Assembly: GCA_024404315.1 (NCBI GenBank)
Contig: JAKSQD010000020.1
Span: 1 to 34,479 of the forward strand
Direction of reading: 5' to 3'
DNA: 34,479 nt
From: Oscillospiraceae bacterium
GTDB taxonomy: Bacteria > Bacillota > Clostridia > Oscillospirales > Oscillospiraceae
The notes beneath the pieces were generated by a model. It had not been told where the DNA came from and searched no databases. It worked only from the letters and a program-made list of their open reading frames with translations. The position numbers and the translations under genes were made by a program. Of this stretch, positions 24,199-32,199 are shown piece after piece (the first letter of the stretch is position 1; each line of letters starts with the position of its first letter).

Positions 24199-24351
24199 TC
24201 AGCAGTCAACGGGAGAACTCCAGTCTCCCAGCTCCTTTTCAGAATAGCCCAGACCGGTCATGGAATCCTTCCATGAGGAGCAGACCGCAAGAGCGGTCAG
24301 GATGAGGAAGCCGATTCCGGTGAGCAAGACAATGACAAGAATTACATTCAT
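24199..24351 (-). CDS. 50-residue single-span membrane peptide
   Basis: ATG 24351 is preceded by AGAGG about 8 bases upstream, and the frame closes with TGA at 24199. The product begins MNVILVIVLLTGIGFLILTA, one clear transmembrane helix reaching about residue 24, then a hydrophilic end with SSWKDSMTGLGYSEKEL and two Cys (24 and 50). It fills the otherwise empty gap between the S1-domain gene (18 bp upstream) and the adhesin. Unknown family; it is too short for most gene callers. Ribosome site, spacing and a plausible membrane-peptide composition support a real gene. Confidence 0.6.
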   Translation of the reverse strand: MNVILVIVLLTGIGFLILTALAVCSSWKDSMTGLGYSEKELGDWSSPVDC

Positions 24352-24368
24352 AGATGAACCTCTGTGTT

Positions 24369-25832
24369 TTACCGCATTGCTGCCGCATGGGTGATGTAGC
24401 CCCAGATTCGGTTGCTCTGGCTGTCAATGCCCGCAATGCGGACGGTGACTCTGGAGCCTCTGGGGGGCCTGCCCCTGCGGTTGTGCTGGCAGAGACAGTC
24501 AACGCCGCCGTCCAGAGCGACAAATACGCCGGAGGTGTCCACCATGCTGACGGTTCCGACATAGCAGTTTCCGGGAGAATACCGGCGGAGCGCTTTTTCA
24601 TAGGGGTTTTCCATGGCCTGCTTCACCGATGCAGTGACCGTTACGGAGCCGCTGCGCCTGTTTTTATCCAGCTCCAGAATCCTGACCAGCACCCGCTGAC
24701 CGGTCTGATACTGACTGCTGGCGTTGGACATCCGCTGATAGCTCAACTCCCGGAGTGGGATATAGGTCTCTGCGCCGAACAGGTCCACAAAGATGCCTGC
24801 GCTGATGACGCAGACGACACGGGCTTCGGCACAGGCTCCGACAAACAGATAGTCATTGCCGCTCCTGTCCCTGCCGAAGTAGTATTCTCTGCGTTTGGCA
24901 CGCATGGCCTCCAGACGGCTGGCAACGGCGATGCGGTGTTTTGCGTCGATGCCCTTCACCAGATAATCCACCTCTGCGCCAAGGCGGTTCATCAGCAGGT
25001 ATTGGCTGGAATTTCTGGGGGTGTGTCCGTCAGCGTCGGTGGGCGGCACGACAGCCTGTTCAGCGGGAATCATGATCTTCCAGTCGCCATGATAGATGAC
25101 TGCGATGGGCTTGCCCTCCGCCTCCTCAATGCCGTGGATGGTGCCGGTCAGGATACGTCCGCTGCGCATGGACTCCACCAGATCAATGTGGTCGCTGTGT
25201 GCTTTTTCAGCGTCGGTCTGGACAGTGGGGCGGTCGCCAATGGCCACGATGTTCATTCTGGGCTGACTGCTGCGGGAGCGAGGTGCGGGAGAAGGTTCCC
25301 TCGGCTGAGGAGGAGTGGCCGGGGCGTTCCTGCCGGCATCCAAGGTTTCTTCAGGGTCAGTTTGGGGCGGTTCTCCAAACTGAGTCTGGTCGAGAGGCAG
25401 CGTACCGCCTTCGACGTCTACAGGGGGCACTTCAGAGGCCGAATCATCGTCTGTAAAGTCAGTCTGGGGCGGTTCTCCAAACTGAGTCTGGTCGAGAGGC
25501 AGCGTGCCGCCTTCGACGTCCACAGGGGGCACTTCAGAGGCCGAATCATCGTCTGCAAAGTCAGTCTGGGGCGACTCTCCAAACTGAGTCTGCTGGTGAG
25601 GAAAAGAGCCGCCTTCGGTGCTTGGGATTAGGCCCTCGGCGCTTAAATCATCGTCCGCAAAGTCAGTCTGGGACGGCTCTCCAAACTGACTCGGATGAGA
25701 AGAAAAAGGCGGGCTGTCTTCCGCTGCGGGCGGGCCTTCCGAGAGCATCATGGTGCGTTCCGGGTCAGTCTGGGGAGAGCCTCCAAACTGAGGCAAAAAA
25801 TCAGGGGTAGAATAGAATTCAGGATAAGGCAT
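24369..25832 (-). CDS. S1 RNA-binding-domain protein with N-terminal 34-residue repeats
   Basis: A 487-residue protein. Residues about 14-185 hold five QFGExPQTD-headed repeats in an acidic, Pro-rich, probably disordered region. Then come S1-like OB folds: RILTGTIHGIEE to IMIPAEQA (about 215-250), a better one with VGACAEARVVCVISAGIFVDLFGAETYIPLREL (about 325-410), and a final one with GNCYVGTVSMVDTSGVFVALDGGVD (about 425-480). S1 domains usually bind single-stranded RNA, sometimes DNA. AAGGAGG precedes the ATG, 14 bp after virD4, so it is in the transfer operon. Similar S1 proteins are common in Clostridia conjugative elements but their function is not established; binding of element transcripts or of transferred DNA is a guess. 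Confidence 0.8.
   Translation of the reverse strand: MPYPEFYSTPDFLPQFGGSPQTDPERTMMLSEGPPAAEDSPPFSSHPSQFGEPSQTDFADDDLSAEGLIPSTEGGSFPHQQTQFGESPQTDFADDDSASEVPPVDVEGGTLPLDQTQFGEPPQTDFTDDDSASEVPPVDVEGGTLPLDQTQFGEPPQTDPEETLDAGRNAPATPPQPREPSPAPRSRSSQPRMNIVAIGDRPTVQTDAEKAHSDHIDLVESMRSGRILTGTIHGIEEAEGKPIAVIYHGDWKIMIPAEQAVVPPTDADGHTPRNSSQYLLMNRLGAEVDYLVKGIDAKHRIAVASRLEAMRAKRREYYFGRDRSGNDYLFVGACAEARVVCVISAGIFVDLFGAETYIPLRELSYQRMSNASSQYQTGQRVLVRILELDKNRRSGSVTVTASVKQAMENPYEKALRRYSPGNCYVGTVSMVDTSGVFVALDGGVDCLCQHNRRGRPPRGSRVTVRIAGIDSQSNRIWGYITHAAAMR
25374..25790 (-). repeat. Five coding repeats with exact 102-bp period
   Basis: The 9-base core TCCAAACTG (+ strand) recurs at 25374, 25476, 25578, 25680 and 25782, always 102 bp apart, although the sequence between cores ranges from near-identical (the units starting at 25374 and 25476) to strongly diverged (the unit starting at 25680). 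In the unit starting at 25374 the core pairs with an upstream CAGTTTGG, giving an 8-bp inverted repeat. Confidence 0.9.
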
Positions 25833-25846
25833 AAGAGATTACCTCC

Positions 25847-27724
25847 TTAAAAATAATCAGGCGGTTTGGCGGTGCTCCGAAGGGGCTTGCGTCCGCCTCC
25901 GGTTTTGGATTTGGATAGGGCTGACTCAGGTTCAGTCTGAGTTGGAGGGATTACAGTCGGAAAAGATACCGATTGGACAGGGTTATAATCAAAGATAGAT
26001 ACCTGCTGTATGTCCTTGCTCATGGGATGATTGGTGTAGTCGAATTTGCGGGCTTTCAGCATATTGTGCCCCCGAATGATGATGAGCAGGTCATCATTGG
26101 AGAGGCGCAGGGCCTCATCCGGGGTCATCAGCCGCCGTTTGCCCTCACCATCACTCTGACGATATTGGGGAATCATCTGCGCCACGGCGATGGTCTGACG
26201 GACGGTCATGGTGGTGCTGACCTCAATGGACATCTCGCCGCTGCGGGCGGAAATGTACTCGGCAGTCACATCATCGGTGCAGCCCAGCATGAGCTGGATG
26301 TCGCAGTTGCCGATGATCTCCGCCCAGAGGTTGTTGGCATAACGATTCTGGAGCTGTCCGAGGCTCTGGACTACGAGCATCACCCGGATATCACGGGAGC
26401 GGATGGTGGAAAGGGAACGGCAGAAGTCGGAGCCGTCAGGAGCGGCACCCAGCTTGCCGATGTTGTTGAACTCGTCAAAGATCAGGTTGACGGGAATATC
26501 ACAGTGACCGCCGGGACGGGTATCGGCATAGCGAACCAGCTTGATGAATAGGAATGAAAAAAAGAGCGATGACAGGAACGCCATGGAAGCGTCCTGATCG
26601 CTCAAAATAACGAAAACTGCGGTTTTCTCCCGTGCCGGGGAGGTGAGGTCAATGTCAGAGCGGCTAGTGATGCGCTGGACTGCTTCGGTCTGGAGAACCT
26701 GCAAACGGGTGCCCAGACCCAATATGATACCGGATTTGACGGTATCGCTGGACTGGGCAAAGAGCGTGTAAGGCGCTCGTGCCGGGTGGGACATGGGCAG
26801 CTTCTCAAACATAGCGGTCAGCTGCTTCTCACTGTACTGGGTCAGCATTTGATAAACGGCAGGGAGGTGCTTCGCAGATGGGTCACGGGTCTTGTCCAGA
26901 TCGACATAAAGAACCAGAGCTTTGAGCAGGTTCAGTTCACCGTTGTCCCAGAAAGCATCCCCTTTGCCGGAGCTGGTGTTGGAGATGATAACGTTGCACA
27001 GGGTATGAGCCAGCATGGGGTCGCCGCCCAGATCGGACATACAGTTCCACGAGTCTCCATGCTTTGGGCTGACCAGATTGTAGACCTGTACCTTATAGCC
27101 GTTTTTACGGAACAGCTCGGAGCAGTCGTCGTACAGCTCCGCCTTGGGGTCAGTGATGACCACGGATTCCCCACGGCGGATGGCAGAAAAAATGGAGGGG
27201 CAGATGACACCACGGGATTTTCGGGAGCCGGACGCACCGAAGATGGCGATGTGCCGGTTCAGCCGGGTTTCTTTTGGCATACAGATGACATTGCCGCCCT
27301 TCTCGCCCAGAATGACGCCATCGGCTGCCGCAGGGGATTTGACCTCCAGAACCTCACGAAGTTCCTTGTCATCCATCCATGCTGCCGTTCCGTAGGTGCC
27401 GTCGCTGGCGACCCGAAAGCCACGGTCATCATAGATATTGTTGTAAAATTTCTGGTGAAGCACAATATAGGCAACAGTGCCAGCCACAATGCCTGCGGTT
27501 CCCAGCATTCCCTTGATTCCATTCAGTGTGAATGCCTGCGGGACGCAGATCAGCGGACTCCATTGGATCGGTGCCATCTGTGTGTGCCCGGTCATGCCGC
27601 CGGAGTCCATCCAGTGATGATATTCAGTCAGAATCTGACCAATAAGACCGCCAAGGTAAAGCAGGCTCATCAGACCGAGCAGAATGGCGGCAAAAATGGC
27701 GGCTGTTCGTCGCTTGTCAATCAT
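25847..27724 (-). CDS. VirD4/TraG-type conjugative coupling ATPase
   Basis: A 625-residue coupling protein that brings the relaxase-DNA complex to the secretion channel. Two or three N-terminal membrane segments (about 8-30, 60-110) precede the ATPase. The P-loop reads FGASGSRKSRG (about residue 160), with Arg in place of the usual Gly before Lys, followed by VVITDPKAELYDD; Walker B is VNLIFDEFNNIGKLG (about 415). VVQSLGQLQNRY and LMLGCTDDVTAEYIS match the TraG/VirD4 family. ATG 27724 is preferred over a GTG at 27733, which has its ribosome site too close. It overlaps the preceding gene by 8 bases. The disordered C-terminal tail (PPTQTEPESALSKS) may be the contact for DNA-processing proteins. 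Confidence 0.9.
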   Translation of the reverse strand: MIDKRRTAAIFAAILLGLMSLLYLGGLIGQILTEYHHWMDSGGMTGHTQMAPIQWSPLICVPQAFTLNGIKGMLGTAGIVAGTVAYIVLHQKFYNNIYDDRGFRVASDGTYGTAAWMDDKELREVLEVKSPAAADGVILGEKGGNVICMPKETRLNRHIAIFGASGSRKSRGVICPSIFSAIRRGESVVITDPKAELYDDCSELFRKNGYKVQVYNLVSPKHGDSWNCMSDLGGDPMLAHTLCNVIISNTSSGKGDAFWDNGELNLLKALVLYVDLDKTRDPSAKHLPAVYQMLTQYSEKQLTAMFEKLPMSHPARAPYTLFAQSSDTVKSGIILGLGTRLQVLQTEAVQRITSRSDIDLTSPAREKTAVFVILSDQDASMAFLSSLFFSFLFIKLVRYADTRPGGHCDIPVNLIFDEFNNIGKLGAAPDGSDFCRSLSTIRSRDIRVMLVVQSLGQLQNRYANNLWAEIIGNCDIQLMLGCTDDVTAEYISARSGEMSIEVSTTMTVRQTIAVAQMIPQYRQSDGEGKRRLMTPDEALRLSNDDLLIIIRGHNMLKARKFDYTNHPMSKDIQQVSIFDYNPVQSVSFPTVIPPTQTEPESALSKSKTGGGRKPLRSTAKPPDYF

Positions 27725-28133
27725 TGGTTTCACATCCTTCCATCAATGCTTCCTCCACAGCGTCTATGGTAATGACCTTCATGGGAATCTCAGGTGAAAG
27801 ATACTCTCGAAGGAAGGGGACCTGTTCGGGATAGCAGAGAATTTCAAATTGGTTGGGGCGCTGCAAGGCTGGAAGCCTCAGACGAGTCAGCCGTGCGATA
27901 TCTCCGTCCAGATGGGACACAACGCATACGCCATTGATAAAGGCGTCGCACTCTGTTGCGGAAAAGCCGTTGACCAGTTCATCCGGCTCAAAGAGCGCGT
28001 TGAGAAGCCGCTGTCTCCAGTTGGGGACGGAGTAGAGCCTCAGCATACGAATACCGAAGCTGTTAAGGGGAATAAAGTAGATATGGTGGTACACGCCGTC
28101 AAAGCGGAACTCCAGCCGATGGTGTTTTTCCAT
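27717..28133 (-). CDS. Short unknown protein of the conjugation operon
   Basis: A 138-residue soluble-looking protein (MEKHHRLEFRFDG, then YFIPLNSFGIRMLRLYSV), rich in hydrophobic strand segments, without signal or membrane helices. No recognisable family. ATG 28133 has no convincing ribosome site, and the same frame reads sensibly about a dozen codons further upstream (IALKTLLD) to a TGA, so the true N-terminus may be missing or use a rare start. It overlaps virD4 by 8 bases. As read, the upstream DUF6100 frame overlaps it by 35 bases; if that frame is shifted as suspected, the overlap disappears. Confidence 0.6.
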   Translation of the reverse strand: MEKHHRLEFRFDGVYHHIYFIPLNSFGIRMLRLYSVPNWRQRLLNALFEPDELVNGFSATECDAFINGVCVVSHLDGDIARLTRLRLPALQRPNQFEILCYPEQVPFLREYLSPEIPMKVITIDAVEEALMEGCETND

Positions 28134-28659
28134 ATCCAGCAGAGTTTTCAGGGCGATACTCGGTTGATCTCAATGTTGTCGTGGTCACGGTGCTGGCGTT
28201 CCGGGCGGCGGCGGTCTCATAAACGTGGCGATAGATCAAAACACAATGCTCCAAACGAATGGTATACTCCTTACCTCTGAAAAAGCGGTTTAAGGCGGGA
28301 GCGAGGTACTGTTGGACATAATCTGCGGAGCTATGACGACTTTTTCGAGGTAAAAGTGCGGGAATCCTCACGGAAAACCAGCCGTTGCCGGTGAAACCAA
28401 TCTGCACAGGAATCGTCGCTTCCTTAATCAGCTCGACCTGTAAGGCCGCTTCCGGCACCCCAGTGTAGACCGGCAGGGAGCGGGTCATCAGGGTAAGCCG
28501 TTCCGTATCCTCCGCCAGCTGGAGAGCAGGACTGTAAGCCGCCATAGTCTGGTCATATTGAGCCACTGACGCAACCTTTTGGAAGGATTTCTGAACTTTG
28601 TTCAGCAGTTTTTCTGTTCGCTTCAAGGAAAGCTCAAAGCGTGTGGGTTCATGCTCCAT
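28099..28659 (-). CDS. DUF6100-like conjugation-operon protein, probable frameshift near the end
   Basis: A 186-residue ORF that starts with MEHEPTRFELSLKRTEKLLNKVQ, which I recognise as the beginning of the DUF6100 proteins of Clostridia conjugative elements. After VLIYRHVYE (near 28220) the frame changes character to Thr- and Ser-rich sequence (TVTTTTLRSTEYRPENSAG). In the -1 frame the same DNA reads RPERQHRDHDNIEIN, which I associate with the family's continuation, and then stops at 28148 after only a few codons, short of the usual C-terminus. So either one base is missing or the gene has been truncated. ATG 28659 overlaps the end of the DUF5697 gene by 11 bases. Function unknown. Confidence 0.65.
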   Translation of the reverse strand: MEHEPTRFELSLKRTEKLLNKVQKSFQKVASVAQYDQTMAAYSPALQLAEDTERLTLMTRSLPVYTGVPEAALQVELIKEATIPVQIGFTGNGWFSVRIPALLPRKSRHSSADYVQQYLAPALNRFFRGKEYTIRLEHCVLIYRHVYETAAARNASTVTTTTLRSTEYRPENSAGYGKTPSAGVPL

Positions 28660-29185
28660 TGCTTATCATCTCCTCACTGTAAAATGTAATAACGGGTTCA
28701 TCCGAACCCTCAAAATCGACAATTGCGAACAGGCAGGGAACCTTGGGCAGCACAAGCCGTCGTGCCATCTCCACATTGGGCAGCACGATGATGTATTTGA
28801 GGTCCTCCTGCACCTGCAAAAGTCTGGTAAGGTGACTTTCTCCTTCATAGAGGACAACAATCTCATATCCCACGTTCTCCTTGAGGAAAAACAGCTGCGA
28901 GGGGAAGGTTGCGGGATAGTGAGCCATAGGGTGAACGTGCTGAATGAACCGCAGCAGCACCCAGACAGCAGTGATGAGCCGCTGGTCAGGCTTGCACACC
29001 TCATCCAGCCCCAGATAGTAGCCGCCTACATCGGTGAGATAGCAGTTTTTCTTCAACCGCTGGATGGTACGTTCCGCTGAGTTGGGCGGCTGGTCATACA
29101 GAAGCCGAATGATCTGCGACTTGGGCAGTGCTCCATACTGGCTGAGCCAGTGGAGGATGTATCTTTCGTTGGGTAATAGCGTCAA
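28649..29185 (-). CDS. DUF5697-like conjugation-operon protein
   Basis: A 178-residue protein starting, in my reading, at TTG 29185, eight bases after GGAGG; the upstream extension (to 29272) would run through a palindrome and overlap virB4. It opens with LLPNERYILHWLSQYGALPK, like a winged-helix N-terminus (SQIIRLLYD, then AERTIQRLKK), and continues with GYYLGLDEVCKPDQR, VWVLLRFI and FFLKENVGYEIVVLYEGE, matching the DUF5697 proteins that sit next to VirB4 in Clostridia elements. The winged-helix-like start suggests DNA binding and perhaps operon regulation, which is inference. Confidence 0.7.
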   Translation of the reverse strand: MTLLPNERYILHWLSQYGALPKSQIIRLLYDQPPNSAERTIQRLKKNCYLTDVGGYYLGLDEVCKPDQRLITAVWVLLRFIQHVHPMAHYPATFPSQLFFLKENVGYEIVVLYEGESHLTRLLQVQEDLKYIIVLPNVEMARRLVLPKVPCLFAIVDFEGSDEPVITFYSEEMISNGA

Positions 29186-29211
29186 ATTGGGACACCTCCT
29201 TTGAAATGTGT

Positions 29212-29243
29212 AGGAATTGGCGAATGTACATTCGTTGATTCCT
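29212..29243. repeat. 32-bp loopless palindrome after virB4
   Basis: Arms 29212-29227 and 29228-29243 pair over 16 positions (three as G-U in RNA), centred on GAATGTACATTC. It begins seven bases after the virB4 stop and ends about 26 bases before the next start. Without a T-tract it is not a standard terminator; a protein-binding site or mRNA-processing hairpin is more likely. Confidence 0.6.
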
Positions 29244-29249
29244 GTGCAT

Positions 29250-31874
29250 TTAGCCGTTTTGGGCAGCTTCACCCTCCTGTCTCCGCTTCAGCAGAGCCTC
29301 AAGCTCGGCACGGTCTGTGGTAATCATCTCCTGTTCCAGCGTAGAGGCTGAAACCGTGATGGGGATTTTGGAATTGTTGGAGCAGATTAGTGCCTCGCCA
29401 CGCTCAAAGCGGGTGATAGAGCGAATCTCCGTTCGGGTCAGCTTTAACGTTTCCTGAACGTATTCCGCCTCGTCCGGCTCCAGATTGAGGATGATCTTGT
29501 TTTTGCTGTTGTTGATGATGGCCCGACCATACTTGCCGTCGTCCAGACCGAAAAAGTCGCTCAGGTTCTGAGTGGCGGCGATGGCGGCACCGCCGAAGCC
29601 TCGAATGACCTTGAATATCTCAAGGCAGAAATTTGCCGCCAGCTTGTTGGAGGAGGCACCGATGAGCTGCCATATCTCGTCGATCATAATGGCTTTCTTC
29701 TTGGTGCGGTCTGCCTTGATGTTGTCCCAAACGTAGTCAAGGGCGATCATCATGCCCACAGGGAGCAGCTTGCCCTTCAGCTCGGACAGGTCAAGGACGA
29801 TGTACTTGTTGGAAAGGTCCACATTGGTCTGACGGTTGAAGCTCTGGGCAGAGCCGGTGACAAAGCGGCTGACGATGGTGGCAAGCCGGGAGGTCAGCGG
29901 GTTTTCCAGCAGGTGCTTATGGAGGTCGCCCAGAATGGGCATGGTCTTCATCACCGGTGGGGATACCTTTGCGTTGATGTAAAGGGAGGCGTTATCGTGG
30001 GTGATGCCGAACTCGTTGTAAGTCTGGATCAGCGCCTCGTCCAGCATCTGCTCCTCCTCGTTGGTCATATCGGGAATAAGCAGCGAGAAGAAGATCATGA
30101 GCTGCTGAATCTTCCGGGCCAGCATAGAGTCCATATTGTTGTAATCGATTTCATCAATCAGCTCCATCTCAGGGGATATGGTGTGACGGATCTCCATCAC
30201 ATTGATGCAGTGAGGAGAGCCGGGGGCGATCTTGATGAACTCGCCGCCAATCTTGGAACAGGCACGCTTGAACTCATGACCTTTGATGGGAGCGATGATA
30301 TAGCACTGAATCCCCCTCATCCTCATGCGCAGAGCGAGCAGCTGCATGGTAAAGGTCTTGCCTGAACCGCTTGTGCCGCACATGGTCAGATTGGCGTTCT
30401 TGTTCTTCTTGGTGTTGAACAGGTCAACGATGCAAAGGGAATTGTTGTGCCGATTGATGCCCAGCAGTACGCCGGAATCGTCAGACATTTCATAGCTGGT
30501 GAAAGGATACGCCGCCGCAGCTCCGCTGGTCAGGACATTACGGCGGGTCTTCTTTTCCAGTTCGGGAGCGATGTGGACAAAGGGTGAGACAGACTGTAAG
30601 GCTGCCTCCTGCTGGAAGCGGCACTCACTGGTATAGATATCGGTGGATTTGAGCATATCCACCATCTGCCTCCGCCTCCATACCAGCTCCTCATAGGTTT
30701 TGGCGGAAATGGTAACGAACACACTGAGATAGAACAGATCCTCGTTATTGTTGGCGATGCCGTGCTTGATGAAGTAGCCCGCCTGAATGGAGTTTGCCAG
30801 CTCGTCAAAGTCAGTGCTGGTATCCTGTATGCTGCGCAGCTTCGTGCGGTTGAGCCGGATTCTCTGAGCCACCTTGTCAATGATTTTGCTCCGGTTTTCA
30901 CGGTTCAGATAGATGTCAATGTCGATGCCCTCACCGGCGTTGATGAGAGAGGACATCCAGCCGCCCCGGACATTGCTGGGGAAGCCGTCCGCTTTGATAT
31001 AAAGGAAGCTGTAGTACAGCCCATCCATGATGATGTAGTTATAGTGGGACAGGTCGATGCCGCGAGGGGCAATGAAGTGAGTGATCGGAATCTGAGGTAC
31101 AGGGTCAACACCCAGAACCAGATTCTGTGAAGCCATGGTATCCAATACCACCCTGTCAACCCGGCTCTGAAACGGCTCGTCCACACAGGAGCGGCGGTTA
31201 AAGTACAGATACAGTATTTCAGCCGCTGCCTCATCCGGGTCTTTGGGGCTGAGAATGGAGTTTCCGCACTGCATGAAATAGGCTCTGGCGTTCTGCTCTG
31301 CTGTAGAGAGCATTCCATAGACCTTTCCGTAATCGTCCTCGCCCCGCCCAAAACTCTCATACTGAAAGATGAGGAAGAAGCGCCGGGTCAGAGCCTCACG
31401 GCTTCCGATGTCCTTAATGAGCCGGATATAGTCTTCACTGTGCTCCCTGCATCGTTCATTTCCCTCCTGCTCCAGCTCCTTCCGAAGTAGGGAGATGTGC
31501 TTGTCCGAGTCCGCCTTTCGGGTAAAGGACTTGATCTGAAGCCTCATGGGAGAGATCTTCAGCCAGCTGGCAAAGGAGGAAATGATGTTCATCTGCTCCT
31601 CACCGGAGCGAAGGAGGAAGTTGATGGGTTCGATTTCAAGGATTTTGATGTATCGTCCGTCCGTGGTCTCAATGATACCGTTGGACAGGTTTTTGACGGG
31701 AATGAAGTCCTGTACGAACTCCAGCTTTTCGGGCTTTTCCTTTCTGACCTTTTCTGCGCCGTTTGGGGGGCGGTCTGCGGACTTTTTTGCGGGCTTTGTG
31801 CCCCTTTGTCTTTGGCTGGGAGGATTTTTTCTCCCTGCCTGTTTTTTCTGGCTTTTTGAGCTGTGCCGGATCAT
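29250..31874 (-). CDS. VirB4/TrsE-type conjugation ATPase
   Basis: An 874-residue ATPase that powers assembly of the mating channel. The first 45 residues are basic and low in complexity (SKSQKKQAGRKN), followed by the conserved FVQDFIPVKNLSNGIIETTDGRYIKILEIEP domain. The ATPase core has Walker A MCGTSGSGKTF (about 496), Walker B KAIMIDEIWQLI (about 728) and a following ATQNLSDFF motif, all intact. ATG 31874 is chosen; the ribosome site GGAGGG is 12 bases upstream and overlaps a TTG at 31886 too closely for use. The N-terminal coding region overlaps the end of prgI by about 200 bases in another frame. It belongs to the same run of genes as prgI, virD4 and the hydrolase. Confidence 0.93.
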   Translation of the reverse strand: MIRHSSKSQKKQAGRKNPPSQRQRGTKPAKKSADRPPNGAEKVRKEKPEKLEFVQDFIPVKNLSNGIIETTDGRYIKILEIEPINFLLRSGEEQMNIISSFASWLKISPMRLQIKSFTRKADSDKHISLLRKELEQEGNERCREHSEDYIRLIKDIGSREALTRRFFLIFQYESFGRGEDDYGKVYGMLSTAEQNARAYFMQCGNSILSPKDPDEAAAEILYLYFNRRSCVDEPFQSRVDRVVLDTMASQNLVLGVDPVPQIPITHFIAPRGIDLSHYNYIIMDGLYYSFLYIKADGFPSNVRGGWMSSLINAGEGIDIDIYLNRENRSKIIDKVAQRIRLNRTKLRSIQDTSTDFDELANSIQAGYFIKHGIANNNEDLFYLSVFVTISAKTYEELVWRRRQMVDMLKSTDIYTSECRFQQEAALQSVSPFVHIAPELEKKTRRNVLTSGAAAAYPFTSYEMSDDSGVLLGINRHNNSLCIVDLFNTKKNKNANLTMCGTSGSGKTFTMQLLALRMRMRGIQCYIIAPIKGHEFKRACSKIGGEFIKIAPGSPHCINVMEIRHTISPEMELIDEIDYNNMDSMLARKIQQLMIFFSLLIPDMTNEEEQMLDEALIQTYNEFGITHDNASLYINAKVSPPVMKTMPILGDLHKHLLENPLTSRLATIVSRFVTGSAQSFNRQTNVDLSNKYIVLDLSELKGKLLPVGMMIALDYVWDNIKADRTKKKAIMIDEIWQLIGASSNKLAANFCLEIFKVIRGFGGAAIAATQNLSDFFGLDDGKYGRAIINNSKNKIILNLEPDEAEYVQETLKLTRTEIRSITRFERGEALICSNNSKIPITVSASTLEQEMITTDRAELEALLKRRQEGEAAQNG

Positions 31875-32190
31875 AGTGGTATCCAACCCTCCTCATGTGT
31901 AAGATACGTCGTCTGAGCCAATAACTGATGATGTGTCCCATGAACTGGAACAGTGAGTCGCCGTCAATTCCCATCGCTCCCAGAACGCCCAGAGGCAGGA
32001 GCGTGACGACCATGACCACGATTCGCATGGTTCCGGGCAATGGAAGGAGAAAAAGTTCGGGATAACCCAATAAAAGAAGCAGAAACACCGTTTCCACAGC
32101 GTTTCTCGTCTCAACGAGACCTCCAAACAATTTGCCGGAGTCAGTGTAGTTGGCGGGTATGGCGTAGGCGCTGATATAATCCTGATCCAT
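31669..32190 (-). CDS. PrgI-family inner-membrane conjugation protein with long basic tail
   Basis: A 173-residue protein starting MDQDYISAYAIPANYTD, with GKLFGGLVETRN and two membrane helices (about 33-47 and 54-75), then WLRRRILHMRRVGYHYDP. This is the PrgI (VirB3-like) pattern of Gram-positive conjugation systems, always next to VirB4. Residues about 105-173 are extremely basic (KKVRRPPPKRRRKGQKGKARK) and are encoded in the region that also encodes the start of VirB4 in another frame. The ribosome site AGGTGATT precedes the ATG, 9 bases after the hydrolase stop. The PrgI core is secure; whether the whole tail is selected, or is just a late stop, is uncertain. Confidence 0.85.
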   Translation of the reverse strand: MDQDYISAYAIPANYTDSGKLFGGLVETRNAVETVFLLLLLGYPELFLLPLPGTMRIVVMVVTLLPLGVLGAMGIDGDSLFQFMGHIISYWLRRRILHMRRVGYHYDPAQLKKPEKTGREKKSSQPKTKGHKARKKVRRPPPKRRRKGQKGKARKAGVRTGLHSRQKPVQRYH

Positions 32191-32199
32191 GTTTCTGAA

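Noticed and set aside
25374-25790. CRISPR array
   Set aside because: The repeats are coding, contiguous 102-bp units of one protein with variable interiors, not short repeats with unique spacers; no cas genes are present.
24354-27772. Long + strand frames opposite the S1-domain and virD4 genes
   Set aside because: They are antisense shadows; the - strand frames carry recognisable domains and ribosome sites.
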